This document shows, piece by piece, positions 52,628 to 64,000 of a stretch of 64,000 bases of DNA. Position 1 is the first letter of the stretch. The number at the start of each line of letters is the position of its first letter. A program made the position numbers and the translations under genes. The notes under the pieces are model-generated. The model ran no database searches and had not been told where the DNA came from. It saw only the letters and a program-made list of their open reading frames with translations. The stretch is from contig CAUYLG010008969.1 of NCBI GenBank assembly GCA_963573385.1, positions 1 through 64,000 on the forward strand. Direction: 5' to 3'. This stretch comes from Cacajao melanocephalus. Taxonomy: Eukaryota > Chordata > Mammalia > Primates > Pitheciidae.

Positions 52628-53754
52628 GTAAGTTTTCTTTTAACAAGCATGGGACACTCAAAGCAAGATGCATGACAAAATTCAATAAAAACTTAAGTTC
52701 ATATACCCCTTCACATTTATAAAAATAATGTGAAATAATTGCAAAAGGTAACAATTGTACTGAGATTTTCACTCCATAATATTATCTTTTAACAACTGAA
52801 TGTAATTCCATTGAATAGAAGAAATCCGTTTTTTAATCAATTCAGGGCTTATATAGTTGCAAAGCAAGGAATGATGGGTGTGGTGACCACAGTGTGGCAG
52901 AAAATTTGTACTTTAGTTGTCATCTATCAGGGCTGGCATCCATGAAGATGCCAGTTTCTCCCTCATATCCTTGGTTGTTGGTCCAAGCAAGCAATGGCTT
53001 CTTCCTGGGCCATCTTTCATTCCCATCTGCAGTGACTTTCAGATCTGGATATCTTGCTGCTACTTTGATGCCCCCATTATGTAATATCAAAAATCATTGT
53101 ACTGTACCTTATGCCATACTAGCGTGGGCAGGAAATTTGGTAAGATCCATCTGACTAGACTCTGTTCATACTCTTTTCTTCTGACCTACATTCCTATGCA
53201 TTTAATGGGCAGAGTGATTTGCAGTGATTGTGCATTGTGTCAGTAGGTTTCCATGGGATCAGGAAGAGGAATAGTGGAAGAAGTAGGGGAAACTCACCAT
53301 CCAGTTTCCCTCAGAGATTCTCCTCAGAAATAAGGTCCAGGTCAGCTCTGCTTTCAAATTCTCTCAGATCTCTCTGGGTTTCCTCACTTCTCTCTACCTT
53401 CCTTCCCTCCAGGAACAGACACATTAGTATTAAATTTTCGTGCTTCCCCCACAGTATGCCCTCATTTCCCTTCGCACAACTCGAGGAATCCTTTCTAGTG
53501 CAGGAAGGAGGAAAACCTTCCTTCAACCATCTTTTTCTCTCTTTGAAATCTTCTGTCTTTTACCAAGCCTAGACTTTTGAAACTTGGAAACCATGAGAGT
53601 CTATATCTTCATAATTTATATTCTGCTATGGTAACCCTTCCCTAAGGAAATGACTAGTTGTCAACATGTTGGGGGAAGTGAAAGAGTAACCAGAGTAAAA
53701 GGTTAATATTTTAAACTATTATTAGTCATACTTCCACACATTGGGTAACTACTT

Positions 53755-54010
53755 ATTGATAATAGCTAGTATTTATTGAGTAACTAGATGGTGTGTGTGT
53801 GTGTGTGTGTGCATTTCTGTATGTATTTGTGTGTGTGTGTACAAAATCTTTATAGAACCTGTGAGCTATATTTTATAATTCCCAGTTTATAGATGAGAAA
53901 ACAGATTCCAAGACCAGTTTATCAAATTGCTGAAGCTTACAAAACAAGCAAAGAACAGAGCTTGGAATTTGCAAATGTCTCTTTCTGGCTTGAAAGTCTG
54001 CACTCTTTCT
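53755..54010 (-). mobile_element. MIR SINE interrupted by a (GT)n tract
   Basis: Antisense MIR: gctagtatttattgagtaac, then tataattcccagtttatagat, gagaaaacagattccaaga in order, split by the GT repeat at 53791-53840. Confidence 0.7.
53791..53840. repeat. (GT)n microsatellite
   Basis: gtgtgtgtgtgtgtgtgtgt with a gcatttctgtatgtattt interruption and a second short GT run. Confidence 0.9.
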
Positions 54011-54284
54011 AGTATATTTACCATTTCACATCTTGTTTTATTGCTTTTGTTAAGGACCTTAATCATTGGACTAAGGCTAAATACTTCTTTTGTCTGTAAT
54101 TATGTATGTTTTGATTCATTTCCTTAAGACATGACTTCTTTTCGTTGTAGTGATTGGTAATTAAATTAGGCTGTTCTTGGTTTTGAAAGTGTAACTCTTT
54201 ATTGTTACTTAAACAATGAATGTGGATGTATGCTAATGTATTATTTCAGTAAAACTAGCCACTATAACAGGTAATCTCCCAAAT

Positions 54285-54605
54285 CTTGGAGGCTTACTAC
54301 AGTAGAAATTTACTTATTTTAGTGCAGTCCAAAATAAGCAGCCCTCTGTGAAGTCATTCAGGAGCCCAAGCTCCTTCCATCTTTTGTGTCCAGAGCATAT
54401 GATGCATATGCATTTAATGGACAGATGAAGAATGAATATGACTCATAAAAATTTTTCGTGAGCCAAGTCTGCAAGTGGTGTGTGTTAATTTTGTTCACAG
54501 TCTGTTGGATGGAACTTGTCACATGGTCATACCTGACTGCGAGGGAGGTGGGGAAATAGCATCCACTGGTTAGCCTAGGAAGAAGAACAAATTTGGTAAG
54601 AAACT
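54285..54605. mobile_element. MER-type repeat, family unresolved
   Basis: Segments aggagcccaagctccttcc, cttgtcacatggtcatacc, gactgcgagggaggtgggga and gaagaacaaatttggta match a familiar old interspersed repeat pattern. Possibly the same family as 24560-24940. Confidence 0.45.
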
Positions 54606-56414
54606 AGTCAACCTCTGCATAACTAATTTGAACAAGGAAGAATGCACTTGTATTCTATGAGTTTGTGTAAATTATAGGATGTCATATCTATAACTCGCAA
54701 GGCAAGAGCAAAATTGCCTTTTATGATCAACATAGATAGCTGTACAGTTGATTTAGTGGACCATTCCTCCACCATACTGGAACTTTGAGGGTTCTCCAAC
54801 AGGTTGAAACACACTGACCCAAAACAGTGAATCTCAGTGAGTGACTTACTCAGTATGAGACTGAATTCCCATTACACAGGTAAGTGATCAGTTTCTTTCT
54901 TGAAAAATATGGAAATTTGGCAATGACATTTATGCAAGTCTGAACATACTATATAGAGAGTCATTTGTTATTTTACTAATGAAAAATAACTTCAATAGTT
55001 TTCCCTAAGAGGAAAATAACATGAATGTATTACACAGTATTTGTTCAACATTGTCTGAACATTTTCCATTTTCCCCTGCATTTATTTTATATTGCATTGA
55101 CTTTTTCATAATAGAGATTAAAATTGAATGATCAGGGGGCAAGTTTGTACCTCTCTGCCAATAGTCAGTGATTTGAATAGTTCTTCTTTTCTAAGCTTTT
55201 GTCTTTTATGAATGAATACCTTTATGAATATTTGCAGCATAGTGGAAAGACTCTAATCCAAATGATCCAAGAAAGCACTTTCTTAAAAGCAAGTGTCTGC
55301 TGAGACATGTCATACTGCTTATTAAGAGCCTAAGCTGGAATCTTTGTTCCAAATATGTCTGGAGCCTCTAAATGCTGGTACCAGGATAAATCTGGCAAGA
55401 TATGTTTATCTAAACAATGTCATTTGCAGCCCTGCTATACTTCAGTTTATCTCTCCATTTAAAGTCTATGGAATGTGATGGAAATTCAATACTTATAAAG
55501 TTTCAATCGTGTTCAAAATAGAATTTTTTTTAGTAAAGATTTGGTTTTCAGGGAAAGGACAGAAATAAAATACTTGCTCATAAATTTGTATTTTCTCATT
55601 TGTCGATTTTGGTCTTCTTTTTTATTGCCATGAAACTTCTAGAAATACTTAAAAAGAAATCAGCTAAATAAAAAATAGTTAATATATGTATGTAATACTA
55701 TATTGAAACATTTTTCTTTCTTTGGTAAATCCCATTTCATAACTGAACAGTTGGGAAAATCTATACATAGTTATTGAAGTCTATCAAGAGAAGTTCAGTA
55801 CAAAGCTATTTCTGTCTACGAGAAATATTTATGGTAAACTTCAAATAATTGGGTGTGCAAACCACCACCATGTTTTACTATATGAAACTATTTCTATGGT
55901 ATCTGTTGTATTCAGATAATTATATTGTTGGAAATCATGCAGTAATAATCTAGGTAAGAGAAAACAATTTTATCTAAATGACATCAAATGAAAAATTCTC
56001 CCTCTTTCTCATGTTCAAGTTGCTCATTTTTCTTTAACTCTTTGGTTTCTAAATTTATCAATCATTTCTGGTAATTTTTTTCTGCAAAAGGGCCAGGTCA
56101 GAGGACCAAAAGCAGTAAGATCAGAAGAATTTATATGTGCTTCCTTGGAGGCGTCTGAATTATATGAAATTCTTGTTCACGTCCATTAATACTGCAAAGT
56201 ATAATACCATAATATCTTGCATAGCATAGCAGTGAAGAGGATTTGGAAACAAAGAATTGCTTCATTTTATCATTCTATTTCACAAATAATATTGGTGAAT
56301 GTGGTTCCCGTGACATTTGGATTTAAGAGCCTTGTTTCTGTAGCTTCTCCCTCCATAACCCCCACCACTACTATTTTAGGGCTGTACAGCAATAGCATGC
56401 TTTTTTACTTTAGA

Positions 56415-56612
56415 AGTCAGGCTGCCTAGACTGGCTACTTGTTAGCTTTGTGACTTTGAACAAATGACTAATCTCAGTAAACTATCTGCTCTTAGGTTTC
56501 TTCTCTGTAAAATAGGCTCACTTATATCTATCTCATGGGTTGGAATAGTTAGATGAAATAATCAATGTAGAACACTTAGCTCAGAGCCATAGTAAAAACT
56601 CAAAGAATGTTA
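56415..56612 (+). mobile_element. MIR SINE
   Basis: Sense MIR: gtcaggctgcctagactggc, tagctttgtgactttgaac, cttctctgtaaaataggctc, atagttagatgaaataatc in order. Confidence 0.82.
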
Positions 56613-56829
56613 GCATTTGTTATTTTAATTATAATCTATTTGGGTGGTTTGAGTGCTTAGTGCAAAATACTTAATGAGCTTTTTGGTAGCCGTTTAGTTA
56701 TTTCACCCCTCCCACCACCCCAAAAAGGAGAGATTTAAAAGGCAAAAAGGAGGAGGTTGCTTTGGAAAAGATGGAATAAGTTATATAAATAGAATTAAAC
56801 AAATATTTGGGAAAGCCTTTTTGTGGGAA

Positions 56830-57005
56830 ATGCTGCAAAATCTTCACCCATTCTCTGTAAATTTAATAGGTAGATATTACTATTCCCATTTTAGAGACAT
56901 AAAACTGAGAATCAGAGAGCCTACATAACTTGTGTAGGGTCTTAGGAAGATGGCAAGTGAGAAAGCAGAAATCAAGTCCCTGTCTGTCTGATTTAAAAGC
57001 CTGAG
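56830..57005 (-). mobile_element. MIR SINE
   Basis: Antisense MIR: ggtagatattactattccc, ttttagagacataaaactga, aacttgtgtagggtcttagg in order. Confidence 0.78.
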
Positions 57006-57189
57006 GCACATCAAATGGAAAAGGCTAGTTAGTCCAGAAAAACAGGAAGAAATATTTATCTGAGAACTTAAAATATTAGGGCTAACATCAGGTTACTATA
57101 GTCTGGATATATTTTTTTTGCTGCTCCTATTTATAGTTTGGACTTCTATGTATTTGAGCGTCTAAAGGATTGTCTTTTACATATATTGT

Positions 57190-57395
57190 AGCTGTGTAGA
57201 CTAGTGGACCCCAATGATCTATTAGCTGTGCGAACTTGGCCAAGTTAATTCTCTTTCCTAAGCTGTGGTTCCCTCATCTGTCATATGGGGCCAATAATAG
57301 TACTTATGCTAGTAGGATAATTAAGAAAGTAAAATTACTGGTGTTTCTAAAGTAAATATGAGGCATATATTAGATGTTCATTAAGTGATAAGACG
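57190..57395 (+). mobile_element. MIR SINE
   Basis: Sense MIR: gctgtgcgaacttggccaag, ttccctcatctgtcatatgg, taggataattaagaaagta, then gatgttcattaag in order. Confidence 0.75.
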
Positions 57396-58009
57396 GATTT
57401 GGTACAGAGAGAACTAGAGATGGGAGAATATGAAGGTGTATAATGTGGCCTTTTATTAGTAAACCAAGGGAAGGACTTTTGAAACAGAATGGCAGGTTTT
57501 AAGAGGAAGTTGTTTATTTTGGAACTATTTTTTCAGCTAAGGATTTTTCAACCCAGTCCAGAATTCTCAGAGAAATTTAGCAATAGCTTATAAATTTTAA
57601 GAAAATGAATTCACATTATATTGCATAAGGAATTGGTATACAAGGCCATAGAAGGGAGAATGTTCTTCTGTATGAGAATAAAAAAATTCTCTCACATGAT
57701 TTTTGAATTAACTGACAGTTGTATAGCAGCTTTGTCAACCCATCATTCATTGCTGCAACCAAATGTATGAAATCCTTCACAGCAAAATAAAAAGGCTCTG
57801 TTGTTCTCTACATTTTTATGAAATCTCTATTGCTAATGAAATGCCAGCTAATATCTTCCTCTCAGGTGTTGTCTATTAGAGAGTTGCTTATTTTAGAAGA
57901 AGTGGAGTCAACTATATAAATTTCCTTTTTTTTGACATCTAGCACCTGCTGTCAACCTGTTATAGCTACAAGCAGCTCTCAAAATTTACATCCACTAGGA
58001 TGCTGCTGG

Positions 58010-58145
58010 CAACCAACAAGTTCAGTTCAGTTCAGCAAACATTTGAATGCTTACTCTGTGCTATCTAATATCAGAGATGGTAGAGGTGATACAGGAAAAA
58101 AGCAAGATTCAGCCTTGGTCTTTAAAGAGCTCACAATCAAATGTG
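58010..58145. mobile_element. Ancient mammalian-wide repeat fragment
   Basis: ttcagcaaacatttgaatgc, ttactctgtgctatctaata and ctttaaagagctcacaatc follow the pattern of an old mammalian repeat (L2/MIR era). Name not assigned. Confidence 0.4.
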
Positions 58146-58423
58146 GGTATTTGGACAAGTATATTCTGGCAAGGCAGCCTGGGAAGAGTGCTTCAGTAGA
58201 GCTGTCTTACAAAATGTTGAGAGAGAACAAGAGAAGGAGAAATTGGTTTTAAATGAGGGCTTCCTGGAATGCTTCCAGGAGTCTGAATTTGACCTGATCA
58301 TGAATAAGACTTTGAAAAGCAGAAGGAAGCTGGAGAGGGAAGGGTATTTCAGGAAGTGATGACAGGAGAATACATAATTAGACCTGTTAACACTGGTGTG
58401 GAAGATGAATATCAGCATAGGAG

Positions 58424-58515
58424 AGCGTGTGTGTGTGTGTGTGTGAGTGTGTGAGTGTGTGTGTGTGTGTATGTGTGCACACGAACACGCACACACGCAC
58501 TCACACACACACACT
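58424..58515. repeat. (GT)n followed by (CA)n mirror microsatellite
   Basis: A GT arm (58424 to about 58475) is followed by a CA-rich arm (about 58476-58515) around gtgtgcacac. The arms share gtgtgagtg and its complement at matching places, so they can fold into a long imperfect hairpin. Confidence 0.92.
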
Positions 58516-59013
58516 GTGGAGGATAAGGGAGTAAATGAAGTCAGTAAGACCAGTTACGAGGCAAGAGAGCCCAAGCTGGAGCAGTAGCCATGGAGCAAAA
58601 AGTAAGAAGTGAAATTAAGACATGAGGTGGAGCTAGAATTAACAGGATTTTGACATTGATTACATGTAGAAAACTGCCGATCTAAGAGAAGGCCTGTCTC
58701 AAAGCATTGGAGATTGAGTTCTTTGGAAGATTAATGTCATAACCATCATAACCAGAGACAAACTCAGGACAAGGAGTTGATTATGGGAGACAAAGTAATG
58801 TGCTTAACATGAAGCTAGATGACCATACTGAGATGATAAAGAAATGGTTGAAAATAGAGAGATTTCAGGAGTGAGGTTACTTCTGGACACCAATTTGTAA
58901 GTTACCTGGAGTGGCTGAGCTTACAGAGAGAGAGGATACCTGGTCTAAAGAAAAGTGAACCCAGGAAAAAACCTAGAGGTTGTTTTACATTTAAGGAATT
59001 TGAGAAGAGGTAG

Positions 59014-59398
<385 letters not shown>

Positions 59399-59733
59399 TA
59401 ATGAATTTATAGGTGCTACACTGTGTTGTTTTCTTTTTCTGCTGCTATACAACCATTCAAGTAACACAAGTTTCATCCTGGTTCTTAATGATACTATGAG
59501 TAAAGTGTAGAAATTCTTTAGCTGACAGTTAAAGATTGTGTTTAGGTAGATCAGGTTTCTGATGTAGCCGTCAGTATACCAGGGAAAGTAGCCATTAGTA
59601 TTTGTCTTGTAGGTCTAATGAACTCTTTAGCTTTTTATTCTTCATATGTTTAAGTTACTCTGAAAATTCTTATGGAAGAATAAAGATAGTGACAGACAGT
59701 CTTATGAAAAATCTTAATCAGAATTGAAATACA

Positions 59734-60025
59734 GACCAGGCGCAGTGGCTCACTCCTATAATCACAGCAATTTGGGTAGCCGAGGCGGATGGATCACCTG
59801 AGGTCAGGAGTTCGAAACCAGCCTGGCCAACATGGTGAAACACCGTCTCTACTAAAAATACAAAAAAAATTAGCCACTCGTGGTAGCAGGTGCCTGTAAT
59901 CCCAGCTACTCAAGAGGCTGAGACAGGAGAATTGCTTGAACCCAGGAGGTGAAGTTTGCGCTAAGCTGAGATCACGCCATTGCACTCCAGCCTGGGCAAC
60001 AAGAGTGAAACTCTGTCTTAAACAA
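59734..60025 (+). mobile_element. Alu SINE
   Basis: Sense Alu starting gaccaggcgcagtggctcac with both monomers. S-type. Its 3' tail has become a tetranucleotide repeat. Confidence 0.94.
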
Positions 60026-60054
60026 AAGAAAGGAAGGAAGGCAGGCAGGCAGGC
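60026..60054. repeat. (GGAA)n(GGCA)n tetranucleotide at Alu tail
   Basis: gaaaggaaggaaggcaggca and following units lie exactly where the Alu poly-A tail should be. Confidence 0.85.
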
Positions 60055-60394
60055 AACAAACTTTTTCTATCAAATAAATTTTGGTGCACAAACATCATAA
60101 ATTACATAATATCTGTCCCACATCCTTTAGCAAAACAGGATTGTTAAAATTCTTGCAGCTAAATATTATGTGGTAAAGTTCTTCCTGTTGAATAATTAAG
60201 TGGATTAAAATATCATGTTTCCTTTCTGTCCTTAGAAATATATTGTGCATTAATCAGTCCTTGTGCTTAGAACATTTATCTAGGTTATTATCATCTGAAA
60301 ATTCACAGTCCAATATTTCACCTGTATGATCAGTTTCGCCGTTATCATTAAAATCTAGAATGCTGCTGTCTCTTTGCAACTATTCTATCTAATA

Positions 60395-60520
60395 ATTAGG
60401 ATATATAAATATATATTTATATATATGTATATATATATATAGAGAGAGAGAGAGAGATTGGCAATAATACTAATAATATAATATATATTTATACGTATAT
60501 ACACACAGAGAGAAAAAGAG
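60395..60520. repeat. (TA)n / (GA)n AT-rich microsatellite
   Basis: tatatatttatatatatgta and agagagagagagagag, a second TA stretch near 60480, then acacacagagagaaaaagag. Confidence 0.85.
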
Positions 60521-60882
60521 AGGTTGATTTTAAGGTATTAACTCCTATGATTGTAGGAGCTGAAAAGTCAAAAATACGTAGGACAGCCTGGCAGGATGGA
60601 GACCTAGGGAAGAGCTGATGTTGCAATCTTAAGTCCAAAGGCAATCTGAAAGCAGAATTCCTTCCTCTTCTGGGGACTTGAATCTTTTCTCTTAAGAAGT
60701 TCAAAATTGACTGGAGGAGACCCAACCACATTATGGAGGGTAATCTGCTTTACTCAAAGTCTACTGATTGAAATGTTAATCACATCTAAAAAATACCTTC
60801 ACAACAACATCTAGATTGGTGTTTGACCAAACAACTGGGAACCATACCCTAGTCAAGTTAACACATAAAATTAACCACCATC
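60505..60882 (+). mobile_element. ERVL LTR, MLT2-like
   Basis: Landmarks ggtattaactcctatgattg, gcagaattccttcctcttct, ccacattatggagggtaatc, tgctttactcaaagtctact, atgttaatcacatctaaaaa and taacacataaaattaacca occur in the family order. The 5' end merges into the TA/GA microsatellite. No coding sequence. Confidence 0.65.
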
Positions 60883-62034
60883 AACTATCATCGTAAGGTT
60901 CATAATGTCAGATGTTTCTTCATATATAAATCTCGTAGTTCTTTTATTTTTTAGTAGTACTTAGTTATTAAGGTACCTGGAAATATATATTAAATAATAG
61001 AAATGGTCTTTAATATCTTAATGAATTTCAGAGTTCTATCAGAGTAATTATAACTTGTATACAAAAACTACATATAAAAATAAGTATATGCTTTTTCTTC
61101 CTTTAAGTTGTGTTAAATTAATACTAATTACCTATCATGAAATGAATGTGTTTCATTTTTTATTAATGTATTTCATTTTAATTGTATGAGGATTATATCA
61201 AAATATATTTGAATAGGATTTAAAATCCAAATTACCTGTTACAATTATATTTAATTATAAATCTTTCAAGTGAGTTTATAATAGGAAAATTATTTTTTAT
61301 TAAAGTGATGTACCATAATTATGAACATAAATAGTGTTTTCTAGTAATTGCTTGTGTTTTTGTTATGTTTCTTTATAAGGGGAAAGATCTGAGTTAACAA
61401 ATGTTTACCTTATGCACTTTGAAAATTAAACACAATAAACATAACTATTAAATAAACCAATTAAAGAAAAAACTTTTTCTTTCTTTTTTGTGATAAATAT
61501 GATTATGATAAATATATTAAAGAATTTTATACTTAGACAAAGTGAGCTAATAAGACAAATACAAATAGAAAGAGATGTGCCCAGAAAGAGATAGTCTACA
61601 TGTTTATAGGCTAGCATTTTTATCTTATGATCTACTGGGGAATGGCAACTAGAGTCTTGAATTTCTGTTATATTTTGGTACCTGTGGGCATAAATAGGAA
61701 TATAACTCCCCGGTGGCATCATGCAGTTTAGATAAAACTAAGCCAAGGTTTAAACATGTGCTATGGACTGTTCCTAAAAAATGCTCTTGGCTCTCAAGTT
61801 ACAGAAAATTGTAGGAGTTATTTTGTACCTACTACTTCTTACTTAACCAAAATTTACTTATACATAATTTGAAGCAACAGAACAAACTGCTTGCTACCTG
61901 TCTTTATTCTGTTGTACTTGTCTTAAGTAAAACATTTAAAAAGTAGGTAAGAAGGATTAGTAGATTGTGACCTTTCTACATGAAAAGGGGAAAGCTGAGC
62001 TTGTTCTACTTTTGTCAGGAAAGAGTTTGAATAG

Positions 62035-62470
62035 TTACCTGTTACTGCAAAACAATCAATCACCCAAAACTTAGTGCCCTGAAGTAGCAATAATCATTTA
62101 TTAACACTCATAGGTTCTGTAGGTCAGCATTCATGCATTACTTGAGTGGTTCTGTCTCAAGATCACTCATGAGGTTGCAGTCAGATGTCAATGGGGCTGT
62201 AGTCATATAATAGCTTGATTGAGACTGAAAAATTCACTTTCATAGTGAGTTACTTGTATAGTTTGTGAGTTGGTGCTGTCTAGTTTGTTTCTCTCTAAAT
62301 GAGTTCTTCCATGGGACTACTTGAGTGTTCTTATGACATGGTGGCTGGCTTACCCCAGCACAAGCAACCCATGAGTTTTGCACTGAATTTTCAGAAACAT
62401 GATCCCATGTTGCTTTGACTATCCCCATTAGACACTCCCACAAATGCCAATCATGCTCTTTGCCCTAAAA
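62035..62470. mobile_element. MER-type repeat, family unresolved
   Basis: Landmarks acccaaaacttagtgccctg, gtaggtcagcattcatgc, ctcatgaggttgcagtcag, gagtgttcttatgacatggt and ggctggcttaccccagcaca in order. Possibly the same family as the repeat at 4535. Name not assigned. Confidence 0.5.
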
Positions 62471-63079
62471 GTGACAGACTACTGGTACATGTCCTTTATC
62501 CTGCATGTACAGGAAACACGTGCAGGATAACATGTGTTCTTGTTTCTTGAAAGAAACGAGAACCCACCAAAATTTTATGGCTTCTCGACATGACGATAAT
62601 TATCTCAGGTCTACTCAGCCTGGCTCCACATAGAAAATACAGGTATTGTAAAGAAAGCTTTTGAGTTTTGGAACCCTAACAAAAAGACTTAGGAAGCTAA
62701 TAGTTGGTTATGAGATAATTATAACCATGATGATGAAAACAATTATGATTATTACTTTTATGTTAGTGAGATAAATACATAAGAATGTCCTTCCTTAATT
62801 TCATTTTTTAATTTTCTTAATCCCCATTCTTGATTTCTGGATTAGAGGAAAGCTATGCTATCTACCTGATTACACAAAAAGACTTGACTGAGGAGGAGTA
62901 ACTATCAGGACTCTTGTTAGTTGAAGGTAATAAAGTATATTACTTCAGGGGCTAAGACAAATAGGAGCTTTTTTCTCTTATAAAACTACAAGTGAAGAAA
63001 CAAATGGTTGCTGATACTGGTTTATCAGTTTAACAGGGTCTACCTTTATCCAAGAGATTCTTTTGGCCTTTGTTTCTTT

Positions 63080-63300
63080 AGTAATATAATACTAAAAGCA
63101 CTGAATCTAAAATAAGAACACTTGGTTCAAGCACAGGCTCTGCCCCTTAGTGACAGTGGGATGCCTGGCAAATTGTTTAATCTCTGTGACAGTTTGTTTT
63201 CTCATCTGTAAAACTGGGCTCCTGGTAACTTTCATACCAGCTTGGTGTTAGGATTCAATGGAATGACACATGGAAACCTCCTTTTCAAATGGCTACTGAC
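63080..63300 (+). mobile_element. MIR SINE
   Basis: Sense MIR: acacttggttcaagcacagg, ctctgccccttagtgacag, tttctcatctgtaaaactgg, gttaggattcaatggaatg in order. Confidence 0.85.
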
Positions 63301-63314
63301 TATACAAATATTAA

Positions 63315-63690
63315 TGTCTTAGTAAGCTTGGGCTGCTACAAAATAATGCCATAGACTGAGTGGCTTAAACAACAGGCAGTTGTTTTTCACAGTTCTGGAG
63401 GTTGAGAAGTACAAGATCATGGTGCTGACAGATTCAGTTCCTGGTGAGAACCTTCTTCTTGCTGTACCTTCCTATGTTGGGGAGAGAGCAGGGCAAGGGG
63501 GTACTCTAGTCTCTCTTCTTACTCTACTCAAAAGGACACTAATCCAATTATGGAGGCCTCATCCTTATGACCTCATCTAACCCTTATTATTTCTCAAATG
63601 CCCCATCTCCAAATATCATCCATCGTGGCTTAGCACTTCATTGTATAAATTTGGATGGTGGAGGGGGTGCTAACATTCAGCCCATAACAA
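63315..63690 (-). mobile_element. MLT1-type MaLR solo LTR
   Basis: Antisense copy of the family seen at 30222: gcttgggctgctacaaaata, cacagttctggaggttgag, ctcatccttatgacctcatc and attcagcccataaca in the reverse order. The 66-codon open frame inside it is fortuitous. Confidence 0.85.
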
Positions 63691-64000
63691 TCAATTATCT
63701 CATTATTAAGAGTTCCACTAGGCTCGGCGGTTGACAATGATAGTGCCCTGCTATAAAGGTAAAAACTTTTCACATCTAGAAAATGGGTGCATGAATATTG
63801 GTAACTGTTCTAATGTCTATGCACAGAATTTTTAGAACTTGCTCGAGAAATTTGTCTTTACTGACTGTGTTGCTTCTCTTAAATTCCAGTCAATGGCCTT
63901 GAAAAATACAGGTTTTCCATCAAGATTGTCTGAATGATTAAGTGGAATGCTCTGATATTTTCTTTCAATATAAAGATACAGCAAAATGTATACAGAATTT

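Overview
The window is intronic DNA of a primate X chromosome. It lies inside the dystrophin gene (DMD), which is transcribed on the + strand. Only two coding segments are present: DMD exon 51 (13138-13370, 233 bp) and exon 52 (52510-52627, 118 bp). Both are recognised from the translated rod-domain sequence, the exact exon lengths, the reading phase and the splice sites. All other sequence is the end of intron 50 (1-13137), the whole of intron 51 (13371-52509, 39,139 bp) and the start of intron 52 (52628-64000). I see no second gene, no RNA gene, no promoter and no CRISPR array.

The abundant Alu and primate L1 copies establish a primate. Compared with the human coding sequence as I remember it, there are four amino-acid differences and about eight base differences in 351 coding bases, so this is not human and probably not a great ape. 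All ten Alus look like J or S types, with no clear AluY, and two L1 tails share an unusual 3' end. A New World monkey would fit these points, but the species cannot be fixed from the sequence alone.

Layout. Intron 50 part: an L1 fragment, a hairpin, an L1 3' end, an old L1 split by a Tigger-type DNA transposon, a TA/TG microsatellite with an 83-bp duplication, two Alus, a MER5A-like element and several MIRs. Intron 51: seven or eight MIRs, six Alus, seven L1 pieces (one with a 5' inversion, one with a possible 3' transduction), an hAT MITE, a Tigger MITE, two MaLR LTRs, two L2 pieces, long purine and pyrimidine tracts, and an almost full-length Tigger1 at 41477-45442 that is split by an L1, which is itself hit by an Alu. 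Just upstream of exon 52 (52193-52323) lies a strong compound inverted repeat. Intron 52 part: MIRs, a GT/CA mirror microsatellite, two Alus, an MLT2-like LTR and an MLT1 LTR.

Exons 51 and 52 join in frame (233 + 118 = 351 = 3 x 117) and encode the end of hinge 3 and most of spectrin-like repeat 20. I found no previously undescribed gene system. The most interesting items are the hairpin cluster before exon 52, the nested transposon histories and the lineage-specific coding changes.
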